NCBI GenBank assembly: GCA_964407825.1
Contig: CAYOXD010000021.1
Location: 1 to 32,636 of the forward strand
Reading direction: 5' to 3'
Length of the DNA stretch: 32,636 nucleotides
Source of the DNA: CAYOXD01 sp964407825
GTDB taxonomy: Bacteria; Desulfobacterota; Desulfobacteria; Desulfobacterales; JAFDDL01
How positions within the stretch are numbered: position 1 is the first letter of the stretch; every line of letters starts with the position of its first letter. The notes beneath the pieces are model-generated. The model did no database searches, had not been told where the DNA came from, and saw nothing but the letters and a program-made list of their open reading frames with translations. This document shows positions 25,181 to 32,636 of this stretch, piece after piece. Both the position numbers and the translations under genes were made by a program.

Positions 25181-26971
25181 TTACACGACCGGCAGCTTTC
25201 GCAACCGCAGGCTCAGCTCTTCAAGCTGGGCACGCGTCACCTCCGAGGGCGCCTGGGTGAGCAGGCAGGCCGCCTTCTGGGTTTTGGGAAAGGCGATGAC
25301 GTCCCGAATCGAGGGCTGCCCGCAGAGGATCATGACCAGGCGGTCGAAGCCGAAGGCGATCCCGCCATGGGGGGGAGCACCGGAATCCAGGGCGTCGAGC
25401 AAAAATCCGAATTTTTCCTCCACCTCCGCCGGCGCCATGCCCAGGGCCTTGAACACCTTCCGCTGAAGGTCCAGCCGGTGGATACGGATGCTTCCGCCTC
25501 CCACCTCGGAACCGTTCAGGACCAGATCGTAGGCCCGGGACTTGACGGCCAGAGGATCACTCTCCAGAAGATCGAAGTGTTCCTCAAGCGGAGAGGTGAA
25601 GGGATGATGGAGCGCCTGATAGCGCTTGGCCTCCTCGTCATATTCCATCATGGGAAAACGGGTGACCCAGAGGAAGTTGAAAGTGTCCTCATCGATAAGC
25701 CCCTGTTTTTTTGCCAGATGGTTTCTCAAATGCCCCAGGGCTTCGTTGGTCACCTTGGGCTGGTCCGCCACGAAAAAGACCAGATCACCGGGTTCCATGT
25801 CCAGCCGCCGGGCCAGGGCCGCCCTTTCCTCCTCCGTGAAGAACTTCGCGATGGGGCTCTGCCACTCGTCCTGCCGAACCTTGATCCAGGCCAGGCCCCG
25901 GGCGCGGTAGACCGCCACGAAACTCGTCAGGTCATCGATGTCCTTGCGGGACATATGACTGCATCCCTTGGCGTTTAACGCCTTGACCATGCCGCCCTTT
26001 TCGACCACCGAGGAAAACACCTTGAATCCGGACCCCGCCACGATATCCGAGATCTCCTTGAGTTCAAGGCCGAAACGCAGATCCGGTTTGTCCAGGCCGA
26101 AACGGTCCATCACCTCGTCATAGGTCAGCCGCGGGAAAGGCGTCACCAGATCGATCCCCCGAACGTCCTTGAACACCGCCTTCATGAGGCCCTCGGCCAC
26201 GGCCATCACGTCCTGCTCGCCCACAAAGCTCATCTCCATATCGATCTGGGTGAACTCGGGCTGCCGATCGGCGCGCAGGTCCTCGTCCCTGAAGCAGCGG
26301 ACGATCTGGTAGTAGCGCTCGAAGCCGGAGATCATCAGCAGCTGTTTAAAGAGCTGCGGCGACTGGGGCAGGGCGTAGAACTGCCCCGGGTTTACCCGGC
26401 TGGGAACCAGATAGTCCCGGGCGCCCTCCGGTGTACTCTTGGTAAGAACGGGCGTTTCGATATCCAGAAAACCCTGCCCGTTCAGATACCGCCGGATCGA
26501 CTCCCCCGCCTGGTGGCGCAGCACGATGTTCTTCTGGAACTGGGGCCTGCGAAGATCGATGTGCCGATGTTTCAAACGAATGGTCTCGGACACCTCCACC
26601 GTCTCCTCGATGGGGAAAGGCGGCGTCTGGGCGCTGTTCAGAATCTTGAGCTCATCCACCAGGATTTCGATTTCGCCGGTTGCGAGGTTCGGATTGTTCA
26701 TCCCCTCCAGGCGCCTGGATACGGTCCCCCGAACGCCGATCACGTATTCGCTGCGGATCACGTGGGCCTTTTCATGAACGGCGCCATTGCGTTCCGGGTT
26801 GAACACCACCTGGGTAATGCCCTCCTTGTCCCTCAGATCGACGAATATCACCCCGCCGTGGTCCCGGCGGCGCTGCACCCAGCCCATCAGGACCACCTCT
26901 TTTCCCACGTCCGCCGCTCGCAGCTGGCGGCAGTGATGCGTCCGCCGCATGTCTCCCAGTAAATCTGTCAA
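25181..26971 (-). CDS. aspS: Aspartyl-tRNA synthetase
   Basis: A class II synthetase of 596 residues, the bacterial type with an N-terminal OB anticodon-binding domain (VVLMGWVQRRRDHGGVIFVDLRD), motif 2 in the FRDEDLRADRQPEFTQIDME block, an inserted GAD domain, and motif 3 in GIAFGFDRLVMILCG. Whether it also charges tRNA-Asn was not resolved. The start at 26971 is a TTG with AAGGAG about six nucleotides upstream; the ATG at 26950 is the alternative. It follows hisS by 69 nt, a common bacterial gene pair. Confidence 0.96.
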   Translation of the reverse strand: MTDLLGDMRRTHHCRQLRAADVGKEVVLMGWVQRRRDHGGVIFVDLRDKEGITQVVFNPERNGAVHEKAHVIRSEYVIGVRGTVSRRLEGMNNPNLATGEIEILVDELKILNSAQTPPFPIEETVEVSETIRLKHRHIDLRRPQFQKNIVLRHQAGESIRRYLNGQGFLDIETPVLTKSTPEGARDYLVPSRVNPGQFYALPQSPQLFKQLLMISGFERYYQIVRCFRDEDLRADRQPEFTQIDMEMSFVGEQDVMAVAEGLMKAVFKDVRGIDLVTPFPRLTYDEVMDRFGLDKPDLRFGLELKEISDIVAGSGFKVFSSVVEKGGMVKALNAKGCSHMSRKDIDDLTSFVAVYRARGLAWIKVRQDEWQSPIAKFFTEEERAALARRLDMEPGDLVFFVADQPKVTNEALGHLRNHLAKKQGLIDEDTFNFLWVTRFPMMEYDEEAKRYQALHHPFTSPLEEHFDLLESDPLAVKSRAYDLVLNGSEVGGGSIRIHRLDLQRKVFKALGMAPAEVEEKFGFLLDALDSGAPPHGGIAFGFDRLVMILCGQPSIRDVIAFPKTQKAACLLTQAPSEVTRAQLEELSLRLRKLPVV

Positions 26972-27040
26972 TGGATGGCTCCTTAGTTTTAACTATTTCG
27001 TGCGTTCATCCGGCCGGGCCGAACACGCTAATGATAAGTC

Positions 27041-28306
27041 TTAAGTGTTAGATTTATGTTTTAAGTCCTTCAGCCGCGCCACCACTGCATCCAGGGGGAC
27101 CTGCTCCTGCTCGGAGCCGGCCATGTCCCGCAATACCGCAGAGGCGTTTTCCAGCTCTGCTTCTCCGATGATCAGGACGAAACGGGCCTGCAACCGGTTG
27201 GCCCGCTTCATGAGCGCCTTGAGGCTGCGGCCGGAAAAATCCATCTCGGTCCGGATACCCGAACGGCTCAGTTCACAGGCCAGGGGGAAGCAGCGCGTCT
27301 GGCTCTCAGTCCCCAAGGCCACAATGAAGACATCCGGAGGACTGCCCAGGGGCTCGGTGCGAAGATCCGTGATTTCGGTCAGGCGGTCAAAGCCGATGGC
27401 AAACCCGATGGCCGGTGTCTCCGGCCCGCCCAGGGCCTTGACCAGGCCGTCATATCGGCCGCCGCCGGCCACCGCGCTCTGGGCGCCCAGGGCGCCGGTC
27501 TGGATTTCAAAAGTGGTGCGCGTATAGTAGTCAAGGCCGCGGACCAGACGCTTGTCTATGAGAAAGGTCACCCCCACGGCCTCCAGATGTCGCTTCAAGT
27601 CCTCGAAGTGGTCCCGGCACGCCCCGCACAGATAATCGACCAGATCCGGTGCATCCGTCATTGCCTCCCGGCAGGTGGGGACCTTGCAGTCCAGGAGCCG
27701 CAGCGGGTTCTGGGACTTGCGGCGGCGGCAGTCCTCGCAAAGCGCGTCGAGCACCGTGTCCGCGTGTGTCTCCAGCGCGTTCCGGTAAGCCGGCCGGCAG
27801 TCAGGGCACCCGAGGGAATTGATGTGGGCATGGACATCCGGTACCCGAAGCGCCGTCAACAGCGTCATCAGCATATGGATCAGCTGGGCGTCCATGGCAG
27901 AAGAGGCCACCCCGAACACCTCGGCGTTGATCTGGTAAAACTGCCGATAACGCCCCTTCTGGGGTCTCTCCCGACGAAACATGGGACCGATGGTATAGAA
28001 TTTCCGGATCGGGTCCGCCGCATAGAGCTTATGTTGTATGTAGGCGCGAACCACCGAAGCCGTAGCCTCCGGCCGCAGGGTGATGAGCTCCCCCTTTCGG
28101 TCCGCGAAGGTATACATCTCCTTTTCGACGATATCCGTCCCCTCGCCGATGCTTCTGGCAAAGAGCTCGGTTCGCTCCATGAGAGGCACCCGGATCTCGG
28201 TGAATCCAAAATCCTCAAAGAGCCCGACGGCAATTTTTTCCACCTGCTGCCACAGCTCCACCTCCCCCGGCAATATATCTTTAAAACCCCGAATCAATTG
28301 AATCAT
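27041..28306 (-). CDS. hisS: Histidyl-tRNA synthetase
   Basis: A class II synthetase of 421 residues. Motif 1 lies in the N-terminal region, motif 2 in MFRRERPQKGRYRQFYQINAE, the histidine-binding loops are in RGLDYYTRTTFE and GGGRYDGL, and motif 3 is in GFAIGFDRL, followed by the C-terminal anticodon-binding domain. Four CxxC-like pairs between residues about 165 and 235 (GCPDC, LCEDC, CKVPTC, CGAC) form a cysteine-rich insertion found in several bacterial HisRS. No Shine-Dalgarno site is evident. It is probably cotranscribed with aspS. Confidence 0.96.
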   Translation of the reverse strand: MIQLIRGFKDILPGEVELWQQVEKIAVGLFEDFGFTEIRVPLMERTELFARSIGEGTDIVEKEMYTFADRKGELITLRPEATASVVRAYIQHKLYAADPIRKFYTIGPMFRRERPQKGRYRQFYQINAEVFGVASSAMDAQLIHMLMTLLTALRVPDVHAHINSLGCPDCRPAYRNALETHADTVLDALCEDCRRRKSQNPLRLLDCKVPTCREAMTDAPDLVDYLCGACRDHFEDLKRHLEAVGVTFLIDKRLVRGLDYYTRTTFEIQTGALGAQSAVAGGGRYDGLVKALGGPETPAIGFAIGFDRLTEITDLRTEPLGSPPDVFIVALGTESQTRCFPLACELSRSGIRTEMDFSGRSLKALMKRANRLQARFVLIIGEAELENASAVLRDMAGSEQEQVPLDAVVARLKDLKHKSNT

Positions 28307-28508
28307 CTATGAAAAATCGTCCTTTTTCCGAAAAATGCCGCCTCATGCCGAGTATCCCCCTCCCCTGTGACCCCGGCTGGCAATGGTAATGTATAACCGT
28401 GCATCTTTACAGAAAGCATCCCCCTTAGTCAACCATCAACTCAGGAACGCAACGATTCCCGGCGAATCGCTTGCCCTGCCGGCACGGCCCCGATACGATC
28501 CTTGTCAG

Positions 28509-28595
28509 TATCGGTATCGAAATAGCGCCGTCGATTCCGGTATCTCGCGTCCAAACCCCATCTGGCACCCATTCGATCCCGATCCCGATACCGAT
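28509..28595. repeat. Second GATACCGAT-type repeat pair
   Basis: TATCGGTATCG (28509-28519) and GATACCGAT (28587-28595, preceded by tandem GATCCC units) are inverted copies separated by about 66 nt, matching the unit at 15028-15077. They lie in the 436-bp gap between hisS and panB, which otherwise contains no gene I can support. Confidence 0.55.
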
Positions 28596-28670
28596 TTTGC
28601 TCTGCCAACCTAAAGATTCACGATTGCGCTGGCCGGTGGGCTGCCCGGTGGGCTTCCTCCGGGATTTTCC

Positions 28671-28697
28671 TTGACTTCATGTGTCGTTAAGTAATAA
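28671..28697 (+). promoter_or_regulatory. Possible promoter of panB
   Basis: TTGACT (28671-28676) and TAATAA (28692-28697) with a 15-bp spacer, which is short. A different -10 at a normal distance would be a poorer match. This is the best candidate before panB. Confidence 0.3.
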
Positions 28698-28742
28698 GCG
28701 AAATTTGGTGCTTTAATAACGAAATTAAGGGAGGAACGGGCC

Positions 28743-29531
28743 ATGGCCGGGTCGGTAACCGTAACGACAGTCCTCAAAATGAAGCAGAACGGCGAGAAAT
28801 GCACCATGCTCACCGCTTACGATTATCCCTTTGCAAAACTCGTGGACGAGTCCGGCGTGGACATGATCCTCGTGGGCGATTCGCTGGGGATGGTGGTTCA
28901 GGGCAATACCAGCACCCTTCCGGTCACCATGGATGAGGCCGTCTATCACACCCGCCTGGTGGCCAGGGGCACCCGGCGTGCCATGGTCATCGGTGACATG
29001 CCCTTCATGTCCTATCAATCGAGCACCCGCGATGCCATCCAGAATGCCGGCCGGTTCCTGAAGGAGGCCGGCGCCGCGGCCGTGAAACTCGAGGGCGGCG
29101 CCGCGGTGTCCGATCTTATCCAATCCATCAGCGCCGCGGGCATCCCGGTGCAGGCTCACATCGGTCTCACGCCCCAGTCCGTCCACCAGATGGGCGGATT
29201 CAAGGTCCAGCGGGACGAGGAGCGGCTGCTCGCGGACGCCAGGGACGTGGAGGCCGCCGGCGCCTTTTCCGTCGTACTGGAGGGAATCCCCTCCGCCATC
29301 GCCAAGAAGATCACCCAATCGCTCAGGATCCCCACCATCGGCATTGGGGCGGGTCCCCACTGCGACGGTCAGGTCCTGGTCATACACGATCTGCTGGGCC
29401 TGTGCGACCGGCAGGCCCCCAAATTCGTGAAGCAGTACGCTCAGCTTGGCCAGGCGGCCCGAGCCGCCATCGCGCAGTATACGGAAGAGGTCAAGGAGGG
29501 GACCTTCCCGGCCAAGGAGCACTGCTACTGA
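28743..29531 (+). CDS. panB: Ketopantoate hydroxymethyltransferase
   Basis: Adds a hydroxymethyl group from methylene-tetrahydrofolate to 2-ketoisovalerate, giving ketopantoate for coenzyme A. The 262-residue protein has the standard blocks MLTAYDYPFAKLVDESG, VGDSLGMVVQG, VKLEGG, AHIGLTPQSVHQMGGFKVQ and GIGAGPHCDGQVLV with its metal-binding Asp and Glu residues. AGGGAGGA lies before the ATG at 28743. Seven nucleotides separate its stop from the DUF2520 gene, so they form an operon. Confidence 0.96.
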   Translation: MAGSVTVTTVLKMKQNGEKCTMLTAYDYPFAKLVDESGVDMILVGDSLGMVVQGNTSTLPVTMDEAVYHTRLVARGTRRAMVIGDMPFMSYQSSTRDAIQNAGRFLKEAGAAAVKLEGGAAVSDLIQSISAAGIPVQAHIGLTPQSVHQMGGFKVQRDEERLLADARDVEAAGAFSVVLEGIPSAIAKKITQSLRIPTIGIGAGPHCDGQVLVIHDLLGLCDRQAPKFVKQYAQLGQAARAAIAQYTEEVKEGTFPAKEHCY

Positions 29532-29538
29532 GGCCGTG

Positions 29539-30401
29539 ATGAAACCATCCTTTGCCATTGTCGGCTGCGGCAGGCTCGGCAACGCCCTGGGCCGCTTCCT
29601 GAGCGAAAAGGGCTACAGGGCCGTGGGAGCCGCCTCCCGTACGCTGGCATCCGCCCGGGAACTGGCGGATCTGATGGGCGCCGGGAAGGTGGGCACGAGC
29701 CCCAGGGAGGTTACGGGGAAGGCCGACGTGGTCTTCATCACCACCCCGGACGGGGTGATCGAAACGGTCTGCCGATCCATCTCAGAGGCGAGGGGATTCG
29801 CCGAAAATGCCGTCGTGCTTCACTGCAGCGGCGCTCTGCCCTCCACCATCCTCCAGGGGGCCAGGAGCTGTGGTGCCGCCGTCGGATCGCTGCACCCCCT
29901 GCAGAGCTTCGCCTCCAAAACCTTCCGCCGAAGCCCCTTTCCAGGCATCATCATGGACATGGAGGGCGATGGACCGGCTGTGCGCATGGCCGAAAGGATT
30001 GCGGCGGACCTGGGCGCCAAGAGTCTTCTCATCAAAACCGAAAAGAAGCCCCTCTTCCATGCCGCGGCCGTGGCGGCTTCCAATTATCTGGTATCCCTTC
30101 TGGATCTGGCCTTTCAACTCATGGGTGAGGCCGGCGTCACGCCACAGGCCGCCTGGCAGGTGCTGCGCCCCCTGGTCAACGGCACCCTCTCCAACATCGA
30201 CGAGACCGGCATCCCCGAGGCCCTGACGGGCCCCATTGCCCGGGGGGACCTGGAAACCGTCCGGGGCCATCTCCAGAGCATCACGATGAATCTCCCCCAT
30301 CTCGTCCCGGCCTACAAGGTCCTCGGCCTCCATACCATCCAGGTCGCTCTTGCCAAGGGCACCCTGGACGGTGCCGCGGCCGCCGGGCTTCAGGATCTGC
30401 T
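29539..30401 (+). CDS. Rossmann/DUF2520 protein, 3' end lost in a gap
   Basis: An NAD(P)-binding protein that resembles ketopantoate reductase and other 6-phosphogluconate-dehydrogenase-fold enzymes. The N-terminal G9-C-G11-R-L-G14 nucleotide loop, the GSLHPLQSF block and the C-terminal helical domain are typical of Rossmann-like plus DUF2520 proteins. About 287 codons are visible and the family is usually close to 290, so little may be missing. It starts 7 nt after panB, which suggests it supplies or assists the NADPH reduction of ketopantoate to pantoate; that is inference, because DUF2520 proteins are not proven to do so. The end is unknown because of the gap. Confidence 0.82.
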
Positions 30402-30501
30402 NNNNNNNNNNNNNNNNNNNNNNNNNNNNNNNNNNNNNNNNNNNNNNNNNNNNNNNNNNNNNNNNNNNNNNNNNNNNNNNNNNNNNNNNNNNNNNNNNNN
30501 N
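30402..30501. other. Assembly gap of 100 N
   Basis: Exactly 100 N residues, the usual placeholder for a scaffold gap of unknown size, so distances across it are not meaningful. On the right, 30503-30566 has a short plus-strand open frame ending in TAG that could be the C-terminus of a gene hidden in the gap. Confidence 0.95.
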
Positions 30502-30578
30502 TGGCTCTGGTCTGCGCGTACGTGCACGGTTCCGTGGATCAGCCAAGACCCTGCCCCCTGGGATAGCGGTGGCACTTC

Positions 30579-32636
30579 CTAAATTCGGTTCAGCGTCAAG
30601 GCCTCCTGCCCCAACCGTTCATTGGCCGCCTTCAGCTGGTCCTCCCCGGATATCACCGCGACGGCCTGGGCCGGGGCATTGGGCCCGAAATATTTCCTTG
30701 CCGTCTCGATGACCCCCTCCCGGGTCATGGCCAACAGCTCGGCCTTGTGCCGTCTTCGGGTCTCATCCGTGATGGAGACGAATTTGCGCATGAAGGCCTT
30801 CTTGGCAGAGGGTGCCGGCGGATCGGGCCGGTCCAACTCGGAGCACACCTGCAGCAGGGCTTCCTTGACATCCTGGTTCGTGAAATTGCCGGAACAGATG
30901 AAATCGTTCGCCCCCTCGAAGGCCTTCAGGGTGGAAACGATGTGGGGATCCCGGTAGGAGGCAAAGCCGAAAAGACCGTTCTCGGAGGAGTAGATGGAAA
31001 ACCCGCCATAGGCGCCGCCCTTCTCCCGGACCTCCCGGTGCAGGTAGAGGGACCGGATCAGTTTGGCGATGATGGAAAGCGCCGGTGCATCCGGATGCCC
31101 CAGGCGGACGGTCTCAAACATCCGGGCGACAAAAGACACGGCGCTGGCCGTATACCAGCCCTCCCGGGGCAGCGGCTGGCTCGGTTCAAGGGCAGCCGCC
31201 TCAAAGGTCGATCCCGTGAGGGCACCTTCCCCGCCGCCGAGGCTGGCCTGAAAGGAGGCGCCGGGTCCGGCGGCGTCCGCGAGGGCCTGATCCTCGCCGA
31301 TCCACAGGAGGTTCATGTTAGGGGAGGAAAAGAGATTGTCCCGGATGGCCGAAAGCGTCCTGGAAAGCTCGGTGAGGGATGCTTCGGAAAGATTCTCGGC
31401 AGTGCTTTTCACGAACCGGAGCTGCTCGATACCGCTCCACATCTCGCTGAACGCCGTTTGTCTGGAAAAGCGCCTGGCGGCCAGGGACATGGCAAGCCGG
31501 TGGCCATTATGGATCACCATGGCGTCCAGGCCGGCCCGGTACTCCAGGAGAAGGCGCCTCAGCCGGTCGAAGTCCGAGAAATCGACCTCCCCCATGGTTT
31601 CGGTCAGGATATCCATCATGTGCCCGATATTGCGCTCCAGGCATCGTCCCTCGGCAATCACATAGGGAAGACAGGTACCGGCTGAATCGTGCCGGGTCCT
31701 GGCGCTGACCGCCAGGCCCACCCCGCCTGTGTAGAGCTCCATTCGCCGTGCCATTTCCGTGTAATCATGCCGTTTCGTGCCGACCTTGGTGAAGCTGTAG
31801 CAAAAAAAGGGAATCCACGGCAGGATCGCCTCCTCCAGGGACCCCAGGCCGGCCAGGGCGGAAAAATAGAAAATGCCCGCCGTGGGCTGAACGTAGCGCA
31901 TGCCCCCGAGATTTGGGTGGGCCGTACTTTCGGTGACGCTGTTGATGGTTGGTGGAATATCCTCCCGGGCCAGGGTCGGCAGGCAGTCCAGATCCTCCTC
32001 GCTTTCCTGGAGCTCTTCAAGCGCCCGGGTATCGGCTTCAATGGCGGCCACCTCCTCCGGACCCAGACCCTTCGCCACTCGGTCCAGTTCCTCGCGGGCC
32101 TGACGGGCTTCTCTTTCGGCCAGGGTTTTATCCGGGGAGAGCACGAACCGGACCCGGTGGGGGTTGTCCAAGAAGTATTTCCGGATGATTCCCTCGAAAA
32201 ATCCACCGTCCGCCATCGATTGCCGCAGCCTCGCCAGGTCCTGATCCAACTGGAGGTGGCGCACCGGGTCCCCACCGTGAAGCCAGGGGCCGGCGAAGCG
32301 CATGAGCAGCTTCAAGCCATAGGGATAGGGGGTGTTGGTGATCTCCTTCTGCCTGAACTCGAGCTGGTGGATGGCGCCCTCGATCAGGAGCGGATCAATG
32401 CCCCCGTCCGCCAGTGTGGCAAGCGTATCCCAGATCACCTTTTCCACGGCATCGGTGGCATCGGCCGCCACGTCCTTCAGTCCGCAGGCGAACAGGGTAT
32501 CCCGGTTGTCCGGCTCGAACCCCGTTCCGTCGCTGAGGGCGGAACCCAGCCCGGAATCGATGAGGGCTTTTCGCAGGGGAGCGGCGGAATTTCCCAGAAG
32601 GATATCCTCCAGCAGGGTCAGCACCAGCACCTCGAA
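30579..32636 (-). CDS. M16C (PreP-like) zinc metallopeptidase, N-terminus beyond the window
   Basis: The visible 685 residues correspond to the middle and C-terminal part of an insulinase-like presequence protease of about 970 residues. The region PYPYGLKLLMRFAGPWLHGGDP and the charged linker match the M16C-associated domain. Near the C-terminus, REKGGAYGGFSIYS provides the Arg/Tyr pair that completes the active site in this family. The catalytic HxxEH motif lies in the N-terminal part and is outside the window, so activity cannot be judged. No signal sequence can be assessed. The reading frame stays open to the last base. Confidence 0.88.
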   Translation of the reverse strand, partial: FEVLVLTLLEDILLGNSAAPLRKALIDSGLGSALSDGTGFEPDNRDTLFACGLKDVAADATDAVEKVIWDTLATLADGGIDPLLIEGAIHQLEFRQKEITNTPYPYGLKLLMRFAGPWLHGGDPVRHLQLDQDLARLRQSMADGGFFEGIIRKYFLDNPHRVRFVLSPDKTLAEREARQAREELDRVAKGLGPEEVAAIEADTRALEELQESEEDLDCLPTLAREDIPPTINSVTESTAHPNLGGMRYVQPTAGIFYFSALAGLGSLEEAILPWIPFFCYSFTKVGTKRHDYTEMARRMELYTGGVGLAVSARTRHDSAGTCLPYVIAEGRCLERNIGHMMDILTETMGEVDFSDFDRLRRLLLEYRAGLDAMVIHNGHRLAMSLAARRFSRQTAFSEMWSGIEQLRFVKSTAENLSEASLTELSRTLSAIRDNLFSSPNMNLLWIGEDQALADAAGPGASFQASLGGGEGALTGSTFEAAALEPSQPLPREGWYTASAVSFVARMFETVRLGHPDAPALSIIAKLIRSLYLHREVREKGGAYGGFSIYSSENGLFGFASYRDPHIVSTLKAFEGANDFICSGNFTNQDVKEALLQVCSELDRPDPPAPSAKKAFMRKFVSITDETRRRHKAELLAMTREGVIETARKYFGPNAPAQAVAVISGEDQLKAANERLGQEALTLNRI

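Overview
The window looks like a chromosomal segment of a GC-rich Desulfobacterota bacterium, probably a sulfate reducer of the Desulfobacteraceae or Desulfosarcina type. The evidence is the family style of the proteins, a periplasmic four-haem class III cytochrome, PilZ proteins, and intergenic hairpins built from GATACCGAT-like units. This assignment is inference; there is no rRNA to test it. A run of exactly 100 N at 30402-30501 marks a scaffold join, so this is draft or metagenome sequence.

Layout. 1-2610: tRNA-Arg(ACG) on the minus strand, divergent from tadA and purA, then tRNA-Pro(CGG). The tRNA-Arg and tadA promoters interlock, and this tRNA is the classical substrate of TadA. 2659-3294: a PilZ gene with two possible upstream promoters. 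3340-6672 (minus): the most interesting locus, a B12-binding radical SAM enzyme with a C-terminal PqqD/RRE-like domain, a 56-residue peptide made of eight (S/A/V)-C-H-(A/S/G)-P pentapeptides, a perfect 12-bp hairpin, and an M19 dipeptidase. This looks like a compact RiPP operon (maturase, precursor, peptidase) that I cannot match to a named RiPP class. 6717-9947: exonuclease I, a KhpA-like KH protein, an OsmC protein, a membrane-anchored PilZ protein and a small membrane protein. 10030-10515: tetrahaem cytochrome c.

10735-14894: a LeuB-like dehydrogenase, a DUF89/ARMT1-like protein and a solitary DNA methyltransferase that overlaps it. 15187-15858: a glycine-zipper lipoprotein. 15897-17926 (minus): an acidic-tailed protein, a 42-aa ORF and an XPB-like helicase whose start overlaps that ORF by ATGA. 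18053-20684 (minus): a GlmU-like beta-helix protein and GlmM. 20859-21833: GDP-L-fucose synthase. 21933-25005 (minus): a ComEA-like HhH protein and a PAS-GAF-PAS hybrid histidine kinase.

25181-28306 (minus): hisS and aspS. 28743-30401: panB and a DUF2520 Rossmann protein that runs into the gap. 30579-32636 (minus): an M16C (PreP-like) peptidase lacking its N-terminus at the window edge.

Most of the window is housekeeping: translation (tadA, two tRNAs, hisS, aspS), purine, pantothenate and amino-sugar synthesis, and DNA repair. The putative RiPP operon is the accessory element and the part that most deserves follow-up.
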